64,000 nucleotides of DNA, taken from Defluviitaleaceae bacterium. Its GTDB lineage: Bacteria > Bacillota > Clostridia > Lachnospirales > UBA5962. Below, one piece after another: positions 34,372 through 42,048 of this stretch. The translations under genes and the position numbers were made by a program. The notes below the pieces were generated by a model, which saw nothing but the letters and a program-made list of their open reading frames with translations, did not search any database and had not been told where the DNA came from. The stretch's first letter is position 1. Each line of letters starts with the position of its first letter. Location of the stretch: contig WRBA01000009.1 in NCBI GenBank assembly GCA_009779915.1, positions 39,078-103,077 on the forward strand. Reading direction: 5' to 3'.

Positions 34372-35151
34372 CTAAGATAACCCTCCCCAAATTTTTTCTT
34401 GCTCCCGATATGAGCGTATCAAAGACTCAACAAATCCACCGACCGGTTTGTTTACAATATTTTCCGGAGTATCAAACTGGCATACCTGACCTTCGTTCAT
34501 TACAATTACTTTTGTCCCTAACTTCAAGGCTTCATTTATATCATGGGTTACAAATAAAAATGTTTTCTTCAAACCGCCGTGTATACGCTTAAGCTCGTCT
34601 TGAAGGTTAAGGCGGTTGATAGCGTCAATAGCACCAAAAGGCTCATCAAGGAGCATAATCTTAGGGTCAGCAGCCAATGCCCGGGCAAGCCCTACGCGCT
34701 GCTGCTGCCCCCCTGACAATTGTGCCGGATACCGTTTCAAAAATTCCTCACAGTCAAGCCCTACAAGTGCGGTCAACTCCCGCACACGATTGTCTATACG
34801 TTGCTTATCCCATTTTAAGAGATTTGGTACGATTGCGATATTTTGTGCAATTGTCATATGGGGTAACAGCCCTACCTGCTGTATTGCGTAGCCAATACGC
34901 CTCCGCACTTTAACCGCATCCACATTGCGTATATTTTCCCCAAACAAAATAACATTGCCTGAATCCGGATCATATAGACGATTTGTCATTTTTAGCAAAG
35001 TGGTTTTCCCTGACCCGGACGAGCCCAGGATTGTAATAAACTCACCTTCATTGATACTTAAATCAACATCGTTTACGGCATTATAATTTGCCCCGTTAAA
35101 CCGTTTATACACATGCTGATATTCAATAGCGATTGTAGTATTTGCCATCAT
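34372..35151 (-). CDS. opuCA: Glycine betaine/quaternary-amine ABC transporter ATPase
   Basis: 259-aa ABC ATPase with Walker A GSSGSGKTT, signature LSGGQQQRVGLARALA and Walker B KIMLLDEPFGAID. It is shorter than B. subtilis OpuCA because it ends about 35 residues after the H-loop (FLFVTHDINEA) and lacks the tandem CBS domains that sense ionic strength. It overlaps the binding-protein gene by 4 bp (ATGA). Confidence 0.88.
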   Translation of the reverse strand: MMANTTIAIEYQHVYKRFNGANYNAVNDVDLSINEGEFITILGSSGSGKTTLLKMTNRLYDPDSGNVILFGENIRNVDAVKVRRRIGYAIQQVGLLPHMTIAQNIAIVPNLLKWDKQRIDNRVRELTALVGLDCEEFLKRYPAQLSGGQQQRVGLARALAADPKIMLLDEPFGAIDAINRLNLQDELKRIHGGLKKTFLFVTHDINEALKLGTKVIVMNEGQVCQFDTPENIVNKPVGGFVESLIRSYREQEKIWGGLS

Positions 35152-36044
35152 TGTATTGCCTCAAAAAACTCCCTGGCTACTTCTTGTATATCTCTGCCAT
35201 AAACAATTACTTGTGAATTCAAGTGAAGAAGCGCAGAGGTGTTGAAATGAGGGGCTAAATGGTTGAGTGCATCAGCTACGCCGGGATGCTCTTCCAAAAT
35301 AACATTGCGGACAATGGGAATCATATTATATGGCGGCCAGATTACTATATCCTCTACAAGCAGTGTATAATAGTGAGTGTTGTAAAGGTGACCGTCCGTA
35401 GTAAATGCGACACTTAAGTCTGCCGCATTTGTACGGAGAGCCTCATACCTTGCACCGCCGCCCATTATATCTACACTGTAAAAATCGAAAGGGCCGAAAG
35501 CCGCAACCATAGCAGGCAGACCGTCTTCACGGTCAAGGAACTCCGCGGTAGAGGCAAAGCGCAAATTATGAGCATGAGGCTGCAAGTCTGATATAGTGAC
35601 AATATTAAGTTCCTGCGCTAATTCCGTGCGTATGACAATCCCTTGGCCGTTATGCGCCTGCGTAAAATCCAGCCATGTAATCTGATAACGCTCGTAATAT
35701 TCTCTTTTTACAAGTTCGTAAACTTCCAGCGGATCAGTCATTAAGGGTAAACCAAGTACTGTGAGCAGTCCTGTCCCGGTATATTCGGGGTAGAGGTCTA
35801 TTTCGCCGCTTACAATCGCGCCATGTACAAGCCCGCTGGAGATATTATGACCTGTGCGGTCTACCGTAAATCCGGCATCCTCAAGAGCAAGTGCGTATAT
35901 CTCCGCTACAATTAAACTTTCGGTAAAGTCCTTGCTGCCTACACGAATTACACTGTCATCATTCCCTGTGCAGCCGGTGGCAATAAATACAAAGAAAAGC
36001 ATTGCCAATGTAATATGTAAGATTTTAAACCACGCCTTTTTCAT
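35148..36044 (-). CDS. opuCC: Quaternary-amine substrate-binding lipoprotein
   Basis: 298-aa lipoprotein: the signal peptide ends at the lipobox FIATGC, then mature TGNDDSVIRVGSKDFTESLIVAEIYAL. GEIDLYPEYTGTG and the segment near YEALRTNAADLSVAFTTDG are typical of the OpuAC/OsmF family that binds betaine, carnitine or choline. GGAAGGTGA precedes the ATG. The exact solute cannot be told from sequence. Confidence 0.88.
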   Translation of the reverse strand: MKKAWFKILHITLAMLFFVFIATGCTGNDDSVIRVGSKDFTESLIVAEIYALALEDAGFTVDRTGHNISSGLVHGAIVSGEIDLYPEYTGTGLLTVLGLPLMTDPLEVYELVKREYYERYQITWLDFTQAHNGQGIVIRTELAQELNIVTISDLQPHAHNLRFASTAEFLDREDGLPAMVAAFGPFDFYSVDIMGGGARYEALRTNAADLSVAFTTDGHLYNTHYYTLLVEDIVIWPPYNMIPIVRNVILEEHPGVADALNHLAPHFNTSALLHLNSQVIVYGRDIQEVAREFFEAIQ

Positions 36045-36067
36045 TTAATCACCTTCCTTAAATTTTA

Positions 36068-36125
36068 GAACCTATAGCAAACCACATTGAGAAACGCGAT
36101 TTCGAAAGTCGTTTGCTATAGGTTC
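36068..36125. repeat. Palindromic element family C, internally deleted copy
   Basis: The exact 15-bp inverted ends GAACCTATAGCAAAC (36068-36082) and GTTTGCTATAGGTTC (36111-36125) enclose 28 bp. The 48-bp core equals the two termini of the 129-bp copy at 53,419 joined together (CACATTGAGAAACG with CGATTTCGAAAGTC). It separates the two halves of the transporter operon, between the distal permease and the binding protein. Confidence 0.75.
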
Positions 36126-36155
36126 ATAGTCAAGTTAATTCACTTTGCTGCTCTG

Positions 36156-36803
36156 TTACACATACTTATATCTTTGAACAAAACGTTCAAGCAAATCCAA
36201 AAGAAATACTGCTGAAATAGATATAATTGCCACGGAAATGCCGCCTATTAGCAACAGCTCCGTCCGTCTTACACTAAGACCTTGAAAAATAATTTGACCC
36301 AAACCTCCTGCGCCAATTAAAGCTGCAATTGTTGCGCTGGCCACAATTTCAACCATAGCTGTTTTTATACCTGCAATAATCAGCGGGAATGCAAGAGGCA
36401 GACGAACCTTTAGCCATATTTGAAGGGGAGTCATGCCCATACCCCTGGCTGTTTCAAGGATAAAAAAGGGAACTTCCTCAAGTCCGGCTACGGTATTCAT
36501 AAGTATAGGCGGAATAGCCAGAAATGCGAGAGCTATTACGGCAGGCCCCATTCCAATACCAAAGAAGCGTATCGACAAAACAAGAACTGCCAGGCTTGGT
36601 ATGATGCGGAGTACCTGAAACAGCCCTATCACCCATTTTTGCTGTTTTGTAAAAATTACACACAATATTCCTATAGGCACACTAATAAGGAGTGATATCA
36701 CGAGAACCCTAATACTTATATTAAGGTGCTGTTGCAGCATAGTAAAGTAAACATCCATATTGTTTTCAAAATATAAAATAATGTTATGCCATATTTCACG
36801 CAT
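36156..36803 (-). CDS. Quaternary-amine ABC transporter permease, first gene of operon
   Basis: 215-aa permease paralogous to the one at 33,748, with six TM helices and the loop ETARGMGMTPLQIWLKVRLPLAFPLI (quoted in part). GAGGTGA precedes the ATG. The operon order is permease, element C, binding protein, ATPase, permease. The 180-bp leader upstream has TAACGGC...GCCGTTA pairing and a TAGAAT but no known riboswitch. Confidence 0.88.
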   Translation of the reverse strand: MREIWHNIILYFENNMDVYFTMLQQHLNISIRVLVISLLISVPIGILCVIFTKQQKWVIGLFQVLRIIPSLAVLVLSIRFFGIGMGPAVIALAFLAIPPILMNTVAGLEEVPFFILETARGMGMTPLQIWLKVRLPLAFPLIIAGIKTAMVEIVASATIAALIGAGGLGQIIFQGLSVRRTELLLIGGISVAIISISAVFLLDLLERFVQRYKYV

Positions 36804-36982
36804 TGTTCAGATTCACCTCATTAGACTTGTAGCGAAATATCTACAGAAAAACAACAAGCTGTACTTGAGAAATGTAACGGCAGCGAAAAGCCCTGTTTTA
36901 TAGATTTTTAGCCGTTAATTACATTCTATGCCACATACCTTGCTTTAGTTTCGTTTTCTTTTCTTCCATTGAAAATACAGAA

Positions 36983-37561
36983 CTAACCTACAATCTCAAA
37001 AATAAACTCACAATGTTTTTTTCCATCGGAAATCAAAGGTGACGAAACAATCTCCCTTAACCGCAATTTTACGCCAAGAGCGTTCTCATTATGATAACGA
37101 ATATGCCCGGCACAACATCCACAGAAAGAAAGTGGAATATCAACCGGCTGCTGCCTGCCTTTTTGAAGCCTGCTTATTTTTTTGCAAAGACATCTATAGT
37201 TACCTTCTTCTCCATAACCCCAAGCCATCGTAAGAGTGCCGTCGTCATTTAACCTTTTAAGCACACTTTTATACGGACCGTTTTCATTTAGAAGAACAAG
37301 TTTTTCTTCGATGGACTTTCCTTCGTGTATCTGTCCAAACTCCCGGTGTTCTTTATCGGTCACACCTGTTTTCCTGCAGCCTTGCTCTGCCATTACAGAC
37401 AGGCATTGTTCTTTTGTAAGCAGCTGCTCCATCTGGTTGATAAAGGCGATTACTTCCTCCGGTGGATTGCCCTTTATTTGGGGGAAATTAAATTGAGCTA
37501 TAACATCCTGTGGTATTTCCCTTGCAAGTATGGTTTCCTTTATTTCCTTTATATTGGGCAT
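36983..37561 (-). CDS. Uncharacterised Cys-rich protein
   Basis: 192-aa soluble protein with eight cysteines. It has an EQGCRKTG segment, NYRCLCKK, and a striking FCGCCAGHIRYH, followed by a C-terminal KKHCEFIFEI. The pattern suggests metal or Fe-S binding, and the last part resembles the C-terminus of L-2-amino-thiazoline-4-carboxylate hydrolase/V4R-like domains, but I do not recognise the family with confidence. SD AAGGAGAGG lies upstream. Monocistronic, with AT-rich flanks. Confidence 0.65.
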   Translation of the reverse strand: MPNIKEIKETILAREIPQDVIAQFNFPQIKGNPPEEVIAFINQMEQLLTKEQCLSVMAEQGCRKTGVTDKEHREFGQIHEGKSIEEKLVLLNENGPYKSVLKRLNDDGTLTMAWGYGEEGNYRCLCKKISRLQKGRQQPVDIPLSFCGCCAGHIRYHNENALGVKLRLREIVSSPLISDGKKHCEFIFEIVG

Positions 37562-37711
37562 AAAAGTCCTCTCCTTGGTTTTTACTTATCACAATAACAA
37601 GTATACCATCTTAATATGACAACAGTATGTCCTATTAGTTTTCACTTGCCAATAAAAAACCCTCCATTTGTATAAAACCCTAAAATACTGGAAATATTAT
37701 ACGGTATATCC

Positions 37712-37741
37712 CTTTAACTTGTAAAGCACTACAAGTTAAAG
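37712..37741. promoter_or_regulatory. Perfect 12-bp dyad upstream of spoIIR
   Basis: CTTTAACTTGTA (37712-37723) and TACAAGTTAAAG (37730-37741) are exact inverted repeats around AAGCAC, 39 bp before the spoIIR ATG. It has no U-tract after it. It could be an operator or a leader hairpin. A possible GTATA -35 (forespore sigma-F style) lies just upstream at about 37,704. Confidence 0.5.
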
Positions 37742-37779
37742 TTAATTCACCATATACAAATTTTCGGAGGTTATGTAGC

Positions 37780-38490
37780 ATGTATAAACTCATTAATTGG
37801 TACAAACGAGAGAGAAAAGTACTGTTTGCCTCCCTTTTATGCGGGTTAGTTTTTACCATAGGGGCTGGGCTATATACAAGGCATTATTCTTATCAGACGG
37901 TTGATGCCATAGCTTCACAAATTGTGCGTTTTCATGTATTGCCTAACAGTAACAGTGATATGGATCAAGCCCTTAAAACCACAGTTAAAGAAGAGGTTTT
38001 AGATAAGTATAGCGAAATGCTTTCATCCGCATCTTCAATAGAGGAAGCAAGAGGGCTTTTAACTGCTAACCTTGGAAATATTGAAGAGTTTGCACAAAAT
38101 ATCGTTTTTAGGGAAGGGTTTAACCATCCGGTAAATGTTAACTTATCTGAAAGCTCCTTCCCGACAAAAGAATACGGCGATATTACACTGCCTGCCGGAA
38201 GGTATGAAGCCTTACGTATTGAAATCGGCAGCTCTACAGGGGCTAATTGGTGGTGTGTTATGTTTCCGCCATTATGTTTTGTTGATATTACAAGAAGCGA
38301 GGTTGCTCCCGCAACAAGAGAAAGTCTGAGAAGTTTGCTTTCAGAAAGCGAGTTTGCACTGTTAGATAATAATGTGCGGGAAAATGACCCTTTAGTAAAA
38401 GTACGTTTTAGAATAGTCGAATGGTGGCAAGACGGCGGCTTTGAGGATGATGAAATTATTTTAGTAATGGGTGAGCACCCGGCCTTCTAA
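37780..38490 (+). CDS. spoIIR: Stage II sporulation protein R
   Basis: SpoIIR is made in the forespore, secreted to the intermembrane space, and triggers SpoIIGA to process pro-sigma-E in the mother cell. The 236-aa protein has an N-terminal TM/signal segment (about 14-34). It has the family motif IVRFHVLPNSNSDMDQALK and the C-terminal NWWCVMFPPLCFVD. GGAGG precedes the ATG. It leads a cluster of engulfment and sigma-K control genes. Confidence 0.93.
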   Translation: MYKLINWYKRERKVLFASLLCGLVFTIGAGLYTRHYSYQTVDAIASQIVRFHVLPNSNSDMDQALKTTVKEEVLDKYSEMLSSASSIEEARGLLTANLGNIEEFAQNIVFREGFNHPVNVNLSESSFPTKEYGDITLPAGRYEALRIEIGSSTGANWWCVMFPPLCFVDITRSEVAPATRESLRSLLSESEFALLDNNVRENDPLVKVRFRIVEWWQDGGFEDDEIILVMGEHPAF

Positions 38491-38505
38491 GGGGATGATT
38501 ATTTA

Positions 38506-39114
38506 ATGCGAAGATTTCTAAACACCTTGTTTTTTACATTGCTTCTAGCGGCTATTGCAGGTGGCGGCATTTTTGTAGGCTACTCTGCCGTAGTAGGCAG
38601 GGAAAGCCATGATTTCGATGAATCTACAATTCTTGTACGGGTTGCCCCTGCTTATTATGCCCAGCCCGAGCCTCTTTTAGAGCCTGTTGCACAAACAGAA
38701 GCCCATGCGGAGGGTTTTCTGCCTGAAGCGTTATTAAGATTTGAATATCATAACAGAAGCGGCGATAGGGTTAATATTTGGGAAATGGAGATGCCCCTAT
38801 CCCTTGTTGATGGAACGGCAGATGATTTAATGGCTGTATTTCCCGGGTGGATTTTAGGGGATTACAGCAATAGTGTTGCCTACCTTCGAAGAGAAGCACC
38901 AATTCCTCCTATGCAAAGCTTTTTAGTAACCACTACCTCCGAAGGTCTTATAGCCGTTTACTATGACGATACTATTGATGGCTCAAGACTTAAAGAAATT
39001 ACCGGTACCAGTATAAGCAGCCTGCCGGAAACTGAAAGAGAAAGACTTTTTGCCGGAATATTAGTACAGGGTGAAAATGCTTTAATCAGGCTTTTAGAAG
39101 ATCTGGGCAGTTAA
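38506..39114 (+). CDS. bofC: BofC C-terminal domain protein
   Basis: 202-aa protein with an N-terminal membrane anchor (about 6-28). The C-terminal region (YDDTIDGSRLKEITGTSISSLP, then LLEDLGS, quoted in part) matches the BofC C-terminal domain. BofC restrains SpoIVB signalling and pro-sigma-K processing in Bacillus. It follows spoIIR by 15 bp and lies near bofA, which supports a checkpoint role. The symbol is by domain similarity; orthology is likely, not proven. Confidence 0.72.
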   Translation: MRRFLNTLFFTLLLAAIAGGGIFVGYSAVVGRESHDFDESTILVRVAPAYYAQPEPLLEPVAQTEAHAEGFLPEALLRFEYHNRSGDRVNIWEMEMPLSLVDGTADDLMAVFPGWILGDYSNSVAYLRREAPIPPMQSFLVTTTSEGLIAVYYDDTIDGSRLKEITGTSISSLPETERERLFAGILVQGENALIRLLEDLGS

Positions 39115-39119
39115 AAAAA

Positions 39120-39422
39120 CAGACCGGAAATGGTCTGTTCAGGCTGAAGACAAAGTCTTCAGCCTGTCGTTAAAATGGCTTTGCCATTTTAACGAGGTAC
39201 TTAAGGTATGAATCCGCCTGCAAGGTTTTGCTTCGCAATCCCCTGCGGCTGGTCGTCCGCTACGCGGACTGCTCGCCCAAGCGGCTCGGGTCAGCGGATT
39301 TCCCTCAGTCGGGCGAAGCCTGGCTTGCGGATTAAAATTGGGAAACTCTTTTGTTTCCCAAACCCTTCCCCCCATGCAAATGGGGTTTGTCTACACTCTG
39401 AGCAGACCGGAAATGGTCTGTT
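39120..39422 (+). repeat. Structured element F flanked by a duplicated 20-bp terminator hairpin
   Basis: CAGACCGGAAATGGTCTGTT occurs at 39120-39139 and again at 39403-39422. The second copy runs into TTTTTTATT and is a good terminator for bofC. Between them are 263 bp of non-coding, multi-hairpin DNA. The first hairpin is CAGGCTGAAGA/TCTTCAGCCTG, the next GTTAAAATGG/CCATTTTAAC. An AATCCGC/GCGGATT stem encloses GGCTGGTC-GTCCGC-TAC-GCGGAC-TGCTCGCCCAAGC (39247-39282), and GGGAAAC/GTTTCCC and CCCCAT/ATGGGG follow. This fills the gene-free stretch 39,115-39,551. Confidence 0.72.
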
Positions 39423-39551
39423 TTTTTATTGTAATCGTAATTATAAAATTTTTACCATAAATAGCAAAATAAGGAATAAAGCTCGTTTAATCTGACTATA
39501 TTATAGAGGATAGGCAGACAAGACAGCAATAATTACAAAGGAGACCTTAAA

Positions 39552-39776
39552 ATGTGGTTCAAAAAAAACAAAGGACTGTCTGAAGAAGACAAGGAAATTG
39601 TAATAACTCTAAATGATTTAAACATGGAAATAAAGAGCTTGCATATGTGCCTTGACTCTATAACCGATCCCAGTCTTATAGATGCTCATATTTACGAGAT
39701 GAAAGCACTTAATATGCGCTACAAATACTATTTAGAAATGTGTAAGGCAAGAGGCATTATGGCAGATGTTTTTTAG
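39552..39776 (+). CDS. yaaL: YaaL-like DUF2508 protein
   Basis: 74-aa soluble helical protein (MWFKKNKGLSEEDKEIVITL...MCKARGIMADVF). Small size, helical pattern and position directly before bofA match the B. subtilis yaaL-bofA pair. AAGGAGA precedes the ATG. Molecular function is unknown. Confidence 0.75.
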   Translation: MWFKKNKGLSEEDKEIVITLNDLNMEIKSLHMCLDSITDPSLIDAHIYEMKALNMRYKYYLEMCKARGIMADVF

Positions 39777-39787
39777 GGGTGAACTGT

Positions 39788-40048
39788 ATGGATTACACTT
39801 CCATCATTACATGGATGATAATTGTTTGTTTAATATTTATCGGGCTTATTGTTTTTGCCAAGCCCGTAAAATACATATTAAGATTTTTAATACAAGCTGT
39901 TTGCGGTATGTCTTTGGCTATTATTTTAAATTTCATACTGGCACCTTTTAGTTTAGCAATCGGGCTTAATTATCTTACGTTTCTTATTACAGGGCTTTTA
40001 GGGCTTCCGGGCTTTGCTATGTTATATATTATATCATGGATGGTGTAA
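39788..40048 (+). CDS. bofA: Pro-sigma-K processing inhibitor BofA
   Basis: BofA holds the membrane protease SpoIVFB inactive in the outer forespore membrane. The 86-aa product has the normal three-segment membrane layout (IITWMIIVCLIFIGLIVFA, then ILRFLIQAVCGMSLAIILNF) and a C-terminal loop GLNYLTFLITGLLGLPGFAML, typical of BofA. The ATG at 39788 follows AGGGGTG; a GTG three codons upstream is part of that SD. Confidence 0.88.
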   Translation: MDYTSIITWMIIVCLIFIGLIVFAKPVKYILRFLIQAVCGMSLAIILNFILAPFSLAIGLNYLTFLITGLLGLPGFAMLYIISWMV

Positions 40049-40056
40049 AGGCTCAT

Positions 40057-40090
40057 AAAAGCTCCGCCTGCAAAGCAGACGGAGCTTTTT
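40057..40090. terminator. Bidirectional terminator between bofA and fliS
   Basis: AAAAGCTCCG (40057-40066) pairs with CGGAGCTTTT (40080-40089), with an inner CTGC/GCAG, flanked by A and T runs. Confidence 0.8.
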
Positions 40091-40101
40091 AACAAGGTTT
40101 T

Positions 40102-40587
40102 TTACGCCTTATACCCTCTTTTTTCATCATAATCCACAAATTCTTCAAGTTTGCCGCCTTTATAGGTAAGCCCTGCATAAACCTTCAAGGCATCCGGCAT
40201 AATTTTCTCGCCTTTGGCTATATTTTCATCCGCTTCTAAAGTTTTCCAGCTTTTTAGAAGATCACTAAGTATTGTAGAAGCCTCTGTAAGAGGTTTTTTC
40301 ATTTCAGAAAACCTGCCGCCGCTTGCCTTTAATTCACTTTCAATCAAAAGCTTATTAGCATAGATATATACTGACATAAGGCTTTTGGATATTTCATGGC
40401 TCATATCAAGTGCCGAAATAAGGTCCGCCAAAAATTGCCTGGATTTATTAAGGCTTTTCTTAATATTAGCAGGGTCTCCACCCTCCAAAGCTTCCGCAAT
40501 ATTTGTTAAAATAAGCTCATATGTGATAATTACAAGACCTAGTGGGTCGGCATTACTTATTTTGGCTGTATAATTAGTATTATCCAT
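40102..40587 (-). CDS. fliS: Flagellar export chaperone FliS
   Basis: FliS binds the C-terminus of flagellin and keeps it export-competent. The 161-aa protein is helical, with DPLGLVIITYELILTNIAEAL and NKSRQFLADLISALDMSHEISKSLMSVYIYANKLLIES (quoted in part), the FliS core. At 161 aa it is slightly longer than the usual 125-135. AGGAGG precedes the ATG. It follows flagellin 1, separated exactly by repeat element A3. Confidence 0.85.
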   Translation of the reverse strand: MDNTNYTAKISNADPLGLVIITYELILTNIAEALEGGDPANIKKSLNKSRQFLADLISALDMSHEISKSLMSVYIYANKLLIESELKASGGRFSEMKKPLTEASTILSDLLKSWKTLEADENIAKGEKIMPDALKVYAGLTYKGGKLEEFVDYDEKRGYKA

Positions 40588-40600
40588 CACGCCTCCTATT

Positions 40601-40763
40601 AGACTTGTTCTAAAATTACATTACGCTGTCTTTTCGGCTTGTTTTCTGTCATACTTCGTCGGCACCTCCTAGCAGTCAATCTCCGAGAATGCGTCGTCAG
40701 TACCTTCTCGTCTGACAGAAAAACCCTCGAAAAGCCAACGCAAGCCAATTTCAGAAAAAGTCT
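40601..40763 (-). repeat. Palindromic element family A, copy 3 (163 bp)
   Basis: The two ends form arms of about 50 bp with roughly three quarters of positions paired (AGACTTGTTCT... against ...AGAAAAAGTCT). The core on the minus strand, GACGACGCATTCTCGGAGATTGACT then GCTAGGAGGTGCCGACGA (quoted in parts), is nearly identical to copy 2. The right end stops one base from the flagellin stop codon, and the left end meets the fliS SD. Orientation is again sense relative to the downstream gene. Confidence 0.75.
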
Positions 40764-40764
40764 A

Positions 40765-42027
40765 TTACTGCCCTACAAGAGCAAGTATCTGCTGCGGCCT
40801 TTGGTTAGCCTGAGCCATTATAGATATGCCGGCTTGGCTTAATATACTGTTTTGGGTAAAGAAAGTCATTTCCCTAGCCATATCAGTATCTATAATACGG
40901 CTAAGTGCCTGAGCCATATTTTCATTGGTAATATCAAGGCTAATCACAGTGGATTCCAGCCTGTTTTGATAGGCGCCTAATTGGGAGCGTACAGCTGATA
41001 CATGAGCTATAGCGTCATCAATCATAATAATAGGATTTGCCGTAGAACCCGGCTGGAAAAAGTGCCCGGATGTATAATCCATCCCCGTAAGCCCTAATGT
41101 CGCGGCGTTTAACTGAGGTATCCTTATTATCATTTCCATGCCGCGGCTTGCTCCTATTTGTATTACCATAGCGGAATGGTCTCTGTAATTTATATTCATA
41201 TCAATAGGAAATGTTGCAGGAAGCGGGTTATCAGCATCTACCAGCTGCCATCCTCCCGCCGGGTCAGGTACTCTGATTTCATAACCTGTGCCTGCCGCGT
41301 TAAGTCTGAGATCAACCTGCATTACCGCATACTCGCCGTCAAAAGGAGGTCCCAATTCAATTATAACTTCATTGCTGCCTGGAGTGGTTGTAACATTTGT
41401 AACAGGCACTGTACCGCCTCCTACAAGGTTAAAAGTAGCACCGGCCGCAAGTTGTACGTTAATATCAAGAGCACCGGGTCCTACCAGCTGAGTTATTGAA
41501 ATATTATTAAAATTCCCCTCCGGGAAGCCCTCACTTACTCTAATGCCGCTCATTATCCTGGATGGGGCATGATCATCGGTAAAGAAAGAGAATCCGTGAG
41601 CCTGATTAGCCTTAGGGCCAAAAAGCTTCATACCGTTAAACTCTGTACGCATTGAAATTTCATCTATTTCTCTTAAAAGCTGATCAACTTCATCCTGTAT
41701 CAATTGCCGGTCATCATCAACCATAGTATCGTTTGCAGCCATAACCGCAAGTTCACGCATACGCTGGAGCATATTATGAACCTCTGTAAGAGCCCCGTCA
41801 GCAGTTTGCACTAAAGATATACCGTCCATAGAGTTTCTGCTTGCCATTTCAAGACCGTTTATTTGCATACGCATCTTATTTGATATAGCAAGACCTGCCG
41901 CGTCATCTCTTGCGGAATTTATTTTATAGCCGCTTGAAAGACGAAGCATAGAACCGCTTACAAGTCTGTTTGCGCTCCTTACGGAATCGAAAACCTGAAG
42001 AGCGGGGATATTATTGTTTATTCTCAT
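40765..42027 (-). CDS. Flagellin 1
   Basis: 420-aa flagellin. The N-terminal D0/D1 region (MRINNNIPALQVFDSVRSAN, LRLSSGYKINSARDDAAGLAIS) and C-terminal D1/D0 region (LGAYQNRLESTVISLDI, then QANQRPQQILALVGQ) are conserved. The central 200 residues are a distinct variable domain. It differs from flagellin 2 in start, middle and end. It has no long leader: its AGGTG SD follows the large upstream gene after 20 bp. It is probably transcribed with that gene and fliS, perhaps as a minor flagellin. Confidence 0.93.
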   Translation of the reverse strand: MRINNNIPALQVFDSVRSANRLVSGSMLRLSSGYKINSARDDAAGLAISNKMRMQINGLEMASRNSMDGISLVQTADGALTEVHNMLQRMRELAVMAANDTMVDDDRQLIQDEVDQLLREIDEISMRTEFNGMKLFGPKANQAHGFSFFTDDHAPSRIMSGIRVSEGFPEGNFNNISITQLVGPGALDINVQLAAGATFNLVGGGTVPVTNVTTTPGSNEVIIELGPPFDGEYAVMQVDLRLNAAGTGYEIRVPDPAGGWQLVDADNPLPATFPIDMNINYRDHSAMVIQIGASRGMEMIIRIPQLNAATLGLTGMDYTSGHFFQPGSTANPIIMIDDAIAHVSAVRSQLGAYQNRLESTVISLDITNENMAQALSRIIDTDMAREMTFFTQNSILSQAGISIMAQANQRPQQILALVGQ

Positions 42028-42048
42028 ATATGCACCTCTGCTTTTATA

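Noticed and set aside
36804..36982. Riboswitch in the leader of the ABC transporter operon
   Set aside because: Some pairing is possible (TAACGGC with GCCGTTA), but no known aptamer core was recognised.
39120..39422. CRISPR array (direct repeats around a spacer)
   Set aside because: Only two copies of a self-complementary 20-mer 283 bp apart. The intervening DNA is much too long for a spacer.
39208..39495. Open frames across element F as a gene
   Set aside because: No SD and no protein-like composition; the segment is explained as a structured repeat. The same applies to 39139-39375 on the other strand.
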